NCBI RefSeq assembly: GCF_018524365.1
Contig: NZ_JAEKFT010000036.1
Location: forward strand, 1-41,318
Length of the DNA stretch: 41,318 nt
Direction: 5' to 3'
Origin: Denitromonas iodatirespirans
GTDB lineage: Bacteria; Pseudomonadota; Gammaproteobacteria; Burkholderiales; Rhodocyclaceae
Shown: positions 9,258 to 16,081 of the stretch, one piece after another
How the letters are laid out: the number at the start of each line of letters is the position of its first letter
Position numbering within the stretch: position 1 is the first letter of the stretch
Translations under genes and position numbers: made by a program
The notes under the pieces: model-generated
Seen by the model: the letters and a program-made list of their open reading frames with translations, nothing else
Databases searched by the model: none
What the model was told of the DNA's origin: nothing

Positions 9258-9367
9258 CACCCGAACCGGCATACCGTATGCCAGTGCGGTGCACCACTTG
9301 GACCAGCAACCGTTGAGATTCGGCACGCCGTTCCCGGATTCCGGCCTGCGGCCTGCATCCGGGCTAC
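9221..9367. repeat. REP-like inverted-repeat element, variant copy
   Basis: This element starts with GTAGCCCGGATGCAGCGCAG at 9221 and ends with GCATCCGGGCTAC at 9367, so the ends are inverted copies of each other. Its middle part differs from the middle of the 134-bp units and holds the stem TTCCGGCCTGCGGCCTGCAT near 9340-9358. It ends 16 bases before the ATG of the second membrane-anchored cytochrome, and its hairpin would lie at the 5' end of that reading frame if the operon transcript crosses the array. The stretch 8788-9383 contains no credible gene. Confidence 0.8.
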
Positions 9368-9383
9368 GCACAGGAGACGCCCC

Positions 9384-10853
9384 ATGAACACGACGACCGG
9401 ATCCCATCGCTGCCGCACCTGGCTGGCCGTACTCGGCTTGCTGCTCATCCTCGGCATCGCCGCCGGCGTCTATGGCTGGGTCAAGTTCTTCCGCGAGGTG
9501 CCGCAACCGGCCTGGGTCACCGAGGACCCGCACATGCGCTTCAAATACGGCTCGATCGGCGCCGAGGCCGACGCCGGCATCCCTTACTGGATCTTCTACG
9601 TGCTGCCCCGCGTGTTTCCCGACAAGCTGCCCGGCCCGGGCGGCTATGCCGCCTTCGGCGTGGCCTGGGAGCAAGGCATGGAGCTGCCGGTCGGCTTCAC
9701 CAAGAAGACCATCGGCTTCGACCGCGTGGCCAACACCTGCGCGGTGTGCCACACCGCCAGCTACCGCGTGTCCGAGGACAGCAACCCGGTGTTCGTGCCC
9801 ACCGGCCCCAACCACACGCTCGACCTGGCCGCCTTCTTCCGCTTCCTGATCGACTGCGCCAAAGACCCGCGCTTCACCCCCGACGTGCTGATGCGCGAGA
9901 TCAACCTGGTCACCGACCTGGCCTGGGACGACGCCCTCATCTACCGCTACCTCATCATCCCGATCACCAAGAAGCGCCTGCTCGAGCGCGAAGCCCAGTT
10001 CGCCTGGCTGTATCACCCGGCCTTCCCCGACTGGGGGCGCGGGCGCGACGACTCGATGAACCTCACCAAGTACTTCATGATCCGCTGGCCGATGGACGAC
10101 AGCTTCGGCCCCACCGACATGCCCTCGATCTGGAACCTCGGCAAGTACCAGCCCGACAAGGGCCACCGCATGAACTTCGCCGGCGACAGCCACAACGCCC
10201 GCTCGGTGGTCATCGATTCCGCCCTCGGCCTGCTCGGCGCGCCGCCCAAGGACAACGCCGAGTTCCTCGCCGAGATCGACTGGATGCTCGACTACCTCAA
10301 GGCCGCGCGCGCACCGGCCTACCCCTTCCCCATCGACCCGGCGCTGGCCGAACAGGGCAAGGCGGTGTTCGACGCCACCTGCGCGCGCTGCCATGCCTCC
10401 GAGCGCACCGGCACCGTGGTGCCGGTCGAGGAGGTCGGCACCAGCCGCGATCGCATGGAGACCTGGAACGAAAAGGCGGCGTATGAAGCCAACCAGGTCG
10501 TCACCGAGATGGGCATCGAGCGCGAGGGCCTGGTCGAAGAACCCCTGCGCGGCTACATCGCCGCCTTTCTCGACGGCATCTGGCTGCGCGCGCCCTACCT
10601 GCACAACGGCTCGGTGCCCACCCTGCGCGACCTGCTCGACCCGCCGGCCGCGCGCCCGGTCACCTTCTGGCGCGGCTACAACCTCTACGACCCCGAGCGT
10701 GTCGGCTATGTCACCTCGGGCGAAGCGGCCGAGCAAGCCGGCAGCCTGCACGACACCCGGCTCAAGGGCGGCGGCAACCAGGGGCACGACTTCGGCACCG
10801 CGCTGCCCGACGCGGACAAGACCGCACTGGTGGAGTATCTGAAAACCCTGTGA
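9384..10853 (+). CDS. membrane-anchored di-haem cytochrome c, paralogue 2
   Basis: 489 residues with one transmembrane anchor at about 13-33 and a periplasmic part homologous to the protein at 7291 along its whole length. Haem motifs are CAVCH at 119-123 and CARCH at 333-337, and the 'DGIWLRAPYLHNGSVPTLRDL' signature follows. The start is supported by AGGAGA eight bases upstream. Compared with the first paralogue it has an insertion-like acidic segment (MGIEREGLVEEPLRG) before the signature and lacks the 'CAACH' context of the first haem. It is separated from its paralogue by the 134-bp repeat array, so it may be expressed differently. Last gene of the cytochrome operon; a LysR gene converges on it 24 bases downstream. 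Confidence 0.85.
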   Translation: MNTTTGSHRCRTWLAVLGLLLILGIAAGVYGWVKFFREVPQPAWVTEDPHMRFKYGSIGAEADAGIPYWIFYVLPRVFPDKLPGPGGYAAFGVAWEQGMELPVGFTKKTIGFDRVANTCAVCHTASYRVSEDSNPVFVPTGPNHTLDLAAFFRFLIDCAKDPRFTPDVLMREINLVTDLAWDDALIYRYLIIPITKKRLLEREAQFAWLYHPAFPDWGRGRDDSMNLTKYFMIRWPMDDSFGPTDMPSIWNLGKYQPDKGHRMNFAGDSHNARSVVIDSALGLLGAPPKDNAEFLAEIDWMLDYLKAARAPAYPFPIDPALAEQGKAVFDATCARCHASERTGTVVPVEEVGTSRDRMETWNEKAAYEANQVVTEMGIEREGLVEEPLRGYIAAFLDGIWLRAPYLHNGSVPTLRDLLDPPAARPVTFWRGYNLYDPERVGYVTSGEAAEQAGSLHDTRLKGGGNQGHDFGTALPDADKTALVEYLKTL

Positions 10854-10877
10854 CGCCGCGCGCGGCGGCGGACCCGC

Positions 10878-11813
10878 TCAGGAGCGTCGCCGCGCCTTGG
10901 GCCGCGCCCGCGGCGCACCGAAGATCTCGTCGCGCGCGGCCTGCTGGATGGCAAGCACGGCCGGCAGGGTGGGCTTGCCCTCGGTGGTGATCGCGTAGAG
11001 CTGTTCGACCACTTCGTCGATCTTGCCCAGGGCGTCGACGCCATACTGCCGGCACACATAGTCGCAGGTGGCGCTCGGCGTCACGAAGAAACCGGTGCTG
11101 GCCTGGCCGAAGGCCTTGAGCAGGGCGCCGTCATCGAACTCCGCCACGATCTGCGGCCGCAAGCCGCGCGCCTCGAACCATTCGATCAGGGGGCCATGGA
11201 TGGCGGTGTCTTCGCCCGGCATCAGGAACGGGGCTTGGTCGAGGAAGTCCGGAAAGGGCGCCGGGTGGCGCGCTCGCAGCGCCGCGCTGCCCATCACCGT
11301 CAGGCTGCTCTCGCCGAGCAGGTGGTTGAAGCCGCGCACGCTCAGGCGCGGCGGCATCGGGCGGTCGGCAATCACCACGTCGAGCCGGTGGATCGCCAGG
11401 TCGGCCAGCAGCAGGTCGAGGCGCCCTTCGCGGCAGGTCAGCTTGATCGGCGTCTCGAGACGCAGGGTCGGCGACACCAGCCGGTAGGCCACCGCCTTGG
11501 GCACGGAGTCGGCGATGCCGATGCGCAGCGGCTGGGTGTCGCGTGTCGCCGTGTCGCTGGCCAGGGCCAGGATCTCGTCGCCCAGGCTGAAGATGGTGTC
11601 GGCATGCTCGAGGATGCGCCGCCCGGTGGCCGACAGCGTCAGCCGCCGCCCCGCACGGTCGAACAGCCGCGCCCCGAGGCTGGCCTCCAGCGCCGCCAGC
11701 TGCCCGCTGATGGCATGCGGCGTCACATGCAGCGATTCGGCCGCCCGCGCGATGCTGCCGGCCTTGGCCACGGCCCAGAAGTAGCGCAGGTGTTTGTAAT
11801 TGAGCGAAGCCAT
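10878..11813 (-). CDS. nhaR: LysR-family regulator, NhaR-like
   Basis: 311 residues. The N-terminus 'MASLNYKHLRYFWAVAKAGSIARAAESLHVTPHAISGQLAALE' is the winged helix-turn-helix of LysR regulators in the form typical of NhaR, the activator of the Na+/H+ antiporter gene nhaA in enterobacteria ('NYNHLYYFW' start). The effector domain follows from about residue 95. In this genome no nhaA is adjacent; the divergent gene is a ribosome-associated stress protein, so the target may be different. A long inverted repeat lies between the two genes. The C-terminus is rich in Arg/Lys. The subfamily assignment is good; the physiological signal is unknown. Confidence 0.82.
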   Translation of the reverse strand: MASLNYKHLRYFWAVAKAGSIARAAESLHVTPHAISGQLAALEASLGARLFDRAGRRLTLSATGRRILEHADTIFSLGDEILALASDTATRDTQPLRIGIADSVPKAVAYRLVSPTLRLETPIKLTCREGRLDLLLADLAIHRLDVVIADRPMPPRLSVRGFNHLLGESSLTVMGSAALRARHPAPFPDFLDQAPFLMPGEDTAIHGPLIEWFEARGLRPQIVAEFDDGALLKAFGQASTGFFVTPSATCDYVCRQYGVDALGKIDEVVEQLYAITTEGKPTLPAVLAIQQAARDEIFGAPRARPKARRRS

Positions 11814-11831
11814 GCGACGGGCGCCCCGTTG

Positions 11832-11878
11832 ATCGAAAAAACTGATTTTGCATCTCAGTATATTCGAGTTTTATCGAT
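11832..11878. promoter_or_regulatory. inverted repeat between nhaR-like gene and RaiA-like gene
   Basis: The sequence ATCGAAAAAACT (11832-11843) is matched by AGTTTTATCGAT (11867-11878), an inverted repeat with 11 of 12 positions complementary and 23 bases between arms. It sits 19 bases from the nhaR-like start and about 50 from the raiA-like start, in an AT-rich patch of an otherwise GC-rich region. LysR regulators usually bind such dyads next to their own gene, so this is a candidate operator for auto-regulation and for the divergent stress genes. Inference from position and symmetry only. Confidence 0.5.
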
Positions 11879-11929
11879 GAGCAGACCGCCCTAGAGTGGG
11901 GCCGTCTTCCCCACCCACCAGGAGCTGAG

Positions 11930-12328
11930 ATGCAAATCGAGATCACGAGCCAGGGGTTTTCCATGACCCCGGGCCTGCGCAACTACACCCTGCAGCGGCT
12001 GCGCGCACCGCGGGCCGTCTTGGCGGCGCGCGTCCATCGCATCAGTGTCCGCCTGTCCGACGAGAATGGCCCGCGCGGCGGCATCGACAAGCGGTGCCAG
12101 ATTGCGATCCACCTCAGCGGTCGCCCGCCGGTGGTCGTCGAGCACACCCAGGACGACCTCTACCGCGCGATCGACCATGTCGTCAAACGGGCGCTGAACA
12201 GCGTGCTGCGCCACCTGTCGCGCCGCCGCGGCCGCGGGGCAAAGGCCATGCACCCTGCCGCCCTCGCCCCCCACGATGAACCGATGCCCGACCGGTCCGC
12301 GGTCGCCGCCGACACAGGAGCACGTTGA
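11930..12328 (+). CDS. HPF/RaiA-family ribosome-associated protein
   Basis: 132 residues. The first 100 form a beta-alpha-beta pattern 'MQIEITSQGFSMTPGLRNYTLQRL' ... 'VRLSDENGPRGGIDKRCQIAIHLSGRPPVVVEHTQDDLYRAIDHVVKRALNSVLRHLSR', close to the hibernation promoting factor/RaiA (sigma-54 modulation protein) fold, which binds the 30S decoding region and silences ribosomes under stress. The C-terminal tail is low-complexity and basic. It is of the short type, without the dimerisation domain of long HPF. AGGAG precedes the ATG by seven bases. The stop overlaps the start of the TerB-like gene by one base, so the two are translationally coupled. Confidence 0.8.
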   Translation: MQIEITSQGFSMTPGLRNYTLQRLRAPRAVLAARVHRISVRLSDENGPRGGIDKRCQIAIHLSGRPPVVVEHTQDDLYRAIDHVVKRALNSVLRHLSRRRGRGAKAMHPAALAPHDEPMPDRSAVAADTGAR

Positions 12329-12723
12329 TGCGCAGTTATCCCGATGACAGCACCGAGGCAGTCGCCCGCGTCGTTTCCCTGGCCATGCTGGTCGACGGCG
12401 GTCTCGATCCGGCCGAAACCGCCCTGGTCGCCCGCAGCGGCATGATCGAGCAGCTGGGGCTGAGCCCGGACGGGTTCGACCGTGTGGTGCAGGACTTCTG
12501 CCACGACCTGCTGCAATGCTCGGCGCACTGGAGCGCTGGGCGCTTGAGCCTGTCGCCCGAGGTGGTCGAGCAGCTGCTGGGCGAAATCCATCAGCCGGCC
12601 CAGCGCGTCCGCCTGCTGCGCACCATGCTGGAAATCGTCGCCGCCGACGGCCGGGTCACCCAAGCCGAGGCTGCCCTGCTGAGCCATGCCATGCGCCGTT
12701 GGGGCGACGACCTGGAACACTGA
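12328..12723 (+). CDS. TerB-like helical protein
   Basis: 131 residues from the ATG at 12328, chosen over the TTG at 12325 because AGGAG (12316-12320) is correctly spaced and the ATG overlaps the upstream stop. It is all helical. The pattern 'VARVVSLAMLVDGGLDPAETALVARSGMIEQLGL' and then 'LLRTMLEIVAADGRVTQAEAALLSHAMRRWG' gives two helical repeats each with an acidic 'DG-L/V-ExAL' loop, the hallmark of the TerB/TerB-like domain, in which those acidic residues bind metal. TerB proteins are linked to tellurite and stress responses, but many stand-alone copies have no known role. Here it is probably part of a stress group with the RaiA-like and CBS proteins. Confidence 0.65.
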   Translation: MRSYPDDSTEAVARVVSLAMLVDGGLDPAETALVARSGMIEQLGLSPDGFDRVVQDFCHDLLQCSAHWSAGRLSLSPEVVEQLLGEIHQPAQRVRLLRTMLEIVAADGRVTQAEAALLSHAMRRWGDDLEH

Positions 12724-12753
12724 ACGCCTTCCATCCTTCGAGGAAAAAACATC

Positions 12754-13188
12754 ATGCCCAACCGTTCCGTCAGCACCCTCATCCACGACCGGTTCTTCAT
12801 CGCCGCGCCGCTGGATCTCGATGTCCTCAGCGCTGCCACGCTGATGCGCCAGCACGCCCTCGGCGCCGTGCTGGTGGTCGACGACGGCCGCCTGATCGGC
12901 ATTTGCACCGAGCGCGACATCGTCTTCGACGTGGTCGCCAACGGGCTGGACCCGGCGGCGACCCCGGTGAGCGCCGTCATGACCCGCAACCCGGTGGCAG
13001 TCGGCCCGGACATGCCCTTCGGCCACGCCTTGCACCTGATGTTCGAGGGCGGCTTCCGGCATGTGCCGGTGGTCGGCCTGCACGGCGAGGTGCTGGGCGT
13101 GGTGTCGGCCCGCGATGCGCTCGAACTCGACATGATCCGCTTCAAGCGCGATCTGGCCACGCGCGAGGCGATCACTGAAATCCTGTAG
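12754..13188 (+). CDS. CBS-domain pair protein
   Basis: 144 residues made almost entirely of two CBS motifs: first about residues 10-65 ('LSAATLMRQHALGAVLVVDDGRLIGICTERDIVFDVV') and second about 72-130 ('VSAVMTRNPVAVGPDMPFGHALHLMFEGGFRHVPVVG--GEVLGVVSARDAL'). CBS pairs bind adenine nucleotides and report energy state to partner proteins. GAGGAAAAA lies before the ATG. It follows the TerB-like gene by 30 bases and its 3' end overlaps by 17 bases the end of the convergent LysR gene. The partner is not known; the neighbours suggest a stress or stationary-phase setting. Confidence 0.88.
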   Translation: MPNRSVSTLIHDRFFIAAPLDLDVLSAATLMRQHALGAVLVVDDGRLIGICTERDIVFDVVANGLDPAATPVSAVMTRNPVAVGPDMPFGHALHLMFEGGFRHVPVVGLHGEVLGVVSARDALELDMIRFKRDLATREAITEIL

Positions 13189-14077
13189 CCGTGTCGCCCC
13201 ACACCGACAGCACCGCCGCCCGCACCGCGCGCAGCACCGGCTCCTCGGCGCGCTGGCGCAGGCAGGCGAAACGCAGGCTCACCGTCGGCGTCGGCGTCAT
13301 CGGCAGCGACACGGCAAACACGGCGCCGGCCTCGGCGGCGCGTTCGATGTCCTGCCGCCGCGTCACCGCCAGCCCGACCCCGGCGGCCACCATCGCCAGC
13401 ACCGCATCCTTCTGGTTGGCCAGCATGCTGCGCGCCGGTTCGACGCCATGCGGCTCGAACAGGGCGCGCATCACCGCGTGCTGCACCCGGTCGGGCGAGG
13501 AGTGGATCCACGGCTGGCGCGCCAGCGTGGCCACGTCGCCCGCCCCGATGGCCTCGCGCAGTGCCACGGGGGCGGCGATGGCCATTTCCTCTTCGCGCAG
13601 CACCTGGCTGTCGAACTGTGCCTCGTCGAGCGCGCCGCTGACGAAGCTGGCGTCGAGCCGGCCGCTCTTCAGCTTGGGCAGATTGGCGCCGGTGGTGCCG
13701 CCGAGGAACTCGATCTCGAGGCGAGGATGACGCGCCTTGAGCTCGCCCTGCAGCTCGACCAAGCGCAGGAAACCGGCATCGGTATTGAGCCCGATGCGCA
13801 CCGTGCCGATCACCTCGCCGCGCAGCTCTTGTGCATGCAGCCCGACCGCGCCGACCGCCGCCAGCGCCTGACGCGCCCGCTCGAGCAAGGCCTCGCCGGC
13901 ACTGGTCGGCAGCATGCCCTTGGGCGTGCGCTCGAACAGCACCAGGCCGAGCTCCTCCTCCAGCGCCTTGATGTGCGCGCTGATCGCCGGCTGGCTCACA
14001 TGCAGGCGCTCGGCCGCGCGCGTCAGGTGGCGCTCTTCGGCCACCGTGACGAAGGTTCTGAGGTGATAAAGCTCCAT
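13172..14077 (-). CDS. LysR-family transcriptional regulator
   Basis: 301 residues from the ATG at 14077; the open frame continues upstream, but 'MELYHLRTFVTVAEERHLTRAAERLHVSQPAISAHIKALEEELG' is the usual LysR N-terminus. The helix-turn-helix covers residues 17-37. The effector-binding part starts near residue 88 ('GEVIGTVRIGLNTDAGFLRLVELQ') and resembles the CysB/CbbR type fold. It diverges from an SDR gene across 215 bases, so that gene is a plausible target. The 3' end overlaps the convergent CBS gene by 17 bases. Confidence 0.88.
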   Translation of the reverse strand: MELYHLRTFVTVAEERHLTRAAERLHVSQPAISAHIKALEEELGLVLFERTPKGMLPTSAGEALLERARQALAAVGAVGLHAQELRGEVIGTVRIGLNTDAGFLRLVELQGELKARHPRLEIEFLGGTTGANLPKLKSGRLDASFVSGALDEAQFDSQVLREEEMAIAAPVALREAIGAGDVATLARQPWIHSSPDRVQHAVMRALFEPHGVEPARSMLANQKDAVLAMVAAGVGLAVTRRQDIERAAEAGAVFAVSLPMTPTPTVSLRFACLRQRAEEPVLRAVRAAVLSVWGDTATGFQ

Positions 14078-14292
14078 GGCAGGCCCTGCGATGATCGTTG
14101 CGTGCGGCCAACACCGCACAGACGCAGTACACACCAGATCCGGCCCCCATGCCATGACGATTTCGTCGCCATTCGCCGGGCCACCTTGGCGCACCGCGCG
14201 GCTTGACGGGTCGCCCGGCACAGCGTGCGGAGCGTGGCAAGCGGGAACCATCGCACGCTTAGAATGACGCCATCCCTTTTTTGGAGAGCACC

Positions 14293-14997
14293 ATGAACGA
14301 ACGGAAAGTCGCACTCATCATCGGCGGTGGCAGCGGCATGGGTGCCGACGCGGCGCGCGCGCTGGCCGAGGCCGGCTATGCGGTGGCGGTATTGTCCTCG
14401 TCCGGCAAGGGCGAGGCGCTGGGGCGGGCGCTGGGCGGCATCGGGCTGACCGGCTCCAACCAGTCGGCCGAGGACCTGCAGGCGCTGGTGGAGGCGGCGA
14501 TGGCGAAGTGGGGCCGCATCGACGCGGTGGTCAACAGCGCCGGCCACGGGCCGAAGGGCGACATCCTCGCCATGAGCGATGCCGACTGGCAGGCCGGCAT
14601 GGACACCTATCTGCTCAACGTGGTGCGCATCGCGCGGCTGGTCACGCCGATCATGCAGGCACAGGCCGGCGGCGCCATCGTCAACATCTCGACCTACGCC
14701 ACCTTCGAGCCGGAGGCGGCCTTTCCCACCTCGGGCGTGTTCCGCGCCGGCCTGGCCGCCTTCACCAAGCTGTTCGCCGACCAGTACGCCAAGGACAACA
14801 TCCGCATGAACAACGTGTTGCCGGGGTTCATCGACAGCCTGCCGGAGAAGACCGAGCGGTGCGCGCGCATCCCGATGGGGCGCTACGGGCGGGTGGACGA
14901 GGTGTCGAGGGCGATCGTCTTCCTCGCCGGTGACGATTCAAGCTATATCACCGGCCAGAACCTGCGGGTGGATGGCGGCATCACCCGCTCGGTGTGA
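14293..14997 (+). CDS. SDR-family oxidoreductase with altered catalytic residues
   Basis: 234 residues from the ATG at 14293 (GGAGA seven bases upstream). The Rossmann fold is intact: glycine motif GGGSGMG at 11-17, NSAG at 81-84, Asn109 ('LLNV'). Ser133 is present in 'NISTYA', but where short-chain dehydrogenases have the Tyr-x3-Lys pair this protein reads S147-x3-R151 ('PTSGVFRAGLAAF'). The C-terminal 'NNVLPGFIDSLPE' and 'ITGQNLRVDGG' are classic SDR parts. I recall a conserved subfamily with this same 'SGVFRAGLAAFTK' segment, so the change is likely ancestral rather than a mutation. It may have a non-oxidoreductase role or a different proton relay. Divergent from the LysR gene at 14077. 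Confidence 0.85.
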   Translation: MNERKVALIIGGGSGMGADAARALAEAGYAVAVLSSSGKGEALGRALGGIGLTGSNQSAEDLQALVEAAMAKWGRIDAVVNSAGHGPKGDILAMSDADWQAGMDTYLLNVVRIARLVTPIMQAQAGGAIVNISTYATFEPEAAFPTSGVFRAGLAAFTKLFADQYAKDNIRMNNVLPGFIDSLPEKTERCARIPMGRYGRVDEVSRAIVFLAGDDSSYITGQNLRVDGGITRSV

Positions 14998-15018
14998 GGC
15001 GGGGCGACGCCCCCACGC

Positions 15019-15330
15019 TCAGTCCAGATGCAGCGCTTCGCGCGGATCGTGGGCGGCGCGCGGGTCGTCGGCGTCGAACAGATGGTCGAAATGCTGGTGC
15101 GCCGGGATGTGGAAGGTCAGTGCCCGCCCGCGGTGATAGACGCCCCGCAGACGATTGGCGATTTCCCACACGTGCATGTAGCTGTCGCTCACCGCGACCT
15201 TGGCCAGCGGGTGATCGGCGTCGCCGTCGCGGTAGATCACCACCTCGGTCACGGTGAAGTACCGGCGCAGCCCGTCGGCAATCATCTCGGTGGACGTGTC
15301 GGCCTGCAGGCCGCCCAGAATGAAGTACAT
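15019..15330 (-). CDS. small RRM-like protein
   Basis: 103 residues from the ATG at 15330. The frame is open further upstream, but the upstream part has no conserved character. The pattern 'MYFILGGL' (strand), 'STEMIADGLRRYF' (helix), 'VTEVVIYRDGD---PLAKVAVSD' (two strands), 'VWEIANRLRGVYHRGRALTFHIP' (helix and strand) matches the beta-alpha-beta-beta-alpha-beta order of an RNA recognition motif, with FILGGL at the RNP2 position. The aromatic RNP1 residues are weak, so binding to RNA is only a possibility. The tail 'AHQHFDHLFDADDPRAAHDPRE' is acidic and His-rich. Convergent with the SDR gene. Confidence 0.6.
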   Translation of the reverse strand: MYFILGGLQADTSTEMIADGLRRYFTVTEVVIYRDGDADHPLAKVAVSDSYMHVWEIANRLRGVYHRGRALTFHIPAHQHFDHLFDADDPRAAHDPREALHLD

Positions 15331-15481
15331 CGAATCACCCAATCGTCGGAAAACGGTGCCGGCCAGACGGTGTGCAGCGCAACACGCGTGGCGCCGGCCT
15401 GCGGATACTAGCGCCGGATGCCGACAGTACAAACCCCTGGGGTCTGGTCGCCCAACGGCGTCCGACGGCCGGTCGCCGGTC

Positions 15482-15946
15482 TCAGTCGGTGGGCAGGTAC
15501 AAGGTTTCCTTGATCTCTTCCATCACCACCGAGCTGCGCGACTCGGCCGCGCCCGGCAATTTGAGCAGGATGTTGCCCAGCAGGCGGCGGTATTCGGTCA
15601 TCTGCGAGATGCGCGCCTTGACCAGGTAGTCGAACTCGCCCGACACCAGGTGGCATTCCATCACCTCGGGGATGAACATCATCTCCTTCTTGACCTTGTC
15701 GAACACGTCGCCCGACTTGGCCGACAGCTTGATCTCGACGAACACCAACAAGGGCTTGCCCAGCGCCACCGGGTTGAGGTGGGCGTGGTAGCCGGTGATC
15801 ACCCCTTCGCGTTCGAGCCGGCGCACCCGCTCGGTGCACGGCGTGCTCGACAAGCCCACCTTCTCGGCCAGTTCGGTGATCGGCAGGCGACCGTTCTTCT
15901 GCAGCAGATCGAGGATCTTCCGGTCCAGGCGATCCAGTTCGCGCAT
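15482..15946 (-). CDS. lrp: Lrp/AsnC-family regulator of the dad genes
   Basis: 154 residues. A TTG at 15964 is possible, but the ATG at 15946 (MRELDRLDRKILDLLQKNG) has GGAGAAG seven bases upstream and begins where Lrp normally begins. Helix-turn-helix at about 20-50 ('ITELAEKVGLSSTPCTERVRRLEREGVI'), then the RAM effector domain ('VFVEIKLS', 'ECHLVSGEFDYLVKARI'). It is the length and sequence type of leucine-responsive regulatory protein. It diverges from dadA, and in many proteobacteria Lrp or a near relative activates dadA in response to L- and D-alanine. A well-matched Lrp box lies between the two genes. Confidence 0.88.
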   Translation of the reverse strand: MRELDRLDRKILDLLQKNGRLPITELAEKVGLSSTPCTERVRRLEREGVITGYHAHLNPVALGKPLLVFVEIKLSAKSGDVFDKVKKEMMFIPEVMECHLVSGEFDYLVKARISQMTEYRRLLGNILLKLPGAAESRSSVVMEEIKETLYLPTD

Positions 15947-16012
15947 TTCACTTCTCCATGACAAAGGACGGGCTCAAAAAAAGTGATTGTCTTGATATTT
16001 TGCCGCATATCG

Positions 16013-16027
16013 CAGTTAAATTCACTG
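16013..16027. promoter_or_regulatory. candidate Lrp box upstream of dadA
   Basis: The 15 bases CAGTTAAATTCACTG agree with the E. coli Lrp consensus (YAGHAWATTWTDCTR) at 12 of 15 positions and have the required CAG/CTG ends. It lies 55 bases before the dadA start, in an AT-rich stretch between lrp and dadA. A possible promoter for dadA lies just upstream and overlapping: TTGATA (15992-15997), 18 bases, TTAAAT (16016-16021). Confidence 0.6.
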
Positions 16028-16043
16028 CGCAATTCGCACTAAA

Positions 16044-16058
16044 GTAGAAAATCACTAC
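16044..16058. promoter_or_regulatory. second dyad upstream of dadA
   Basis: GTAGAAAATCACTAC has GTAG/CTAC inverted ends with seven bases between. Its centre is 31 bases from the centre of the Lrp-box match at 16013, about three helical turns, so both would face the same side of the DNA. It is less like the Lrp consensus than the first site. It may be a secondary site for the same regulator. Confidence 0.35.
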
Positions 16059-16081
16059 AGCAACGGATCAGGAGACAGGTC

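Noticed and set aside
8798-9387. Short proteins from the repeat units (the SPDAAQRNPG type)
   Set aside because: This peptide is produced by the REP element in many genomes and is a known kind of false gene.
10855-10868. A hairpin between the last cytochrome and the nhaR-like gene as a terminator
   Set aside because: The CGCC/GGCG stem is very short and there is no T-run, so I do not list it as a feature.
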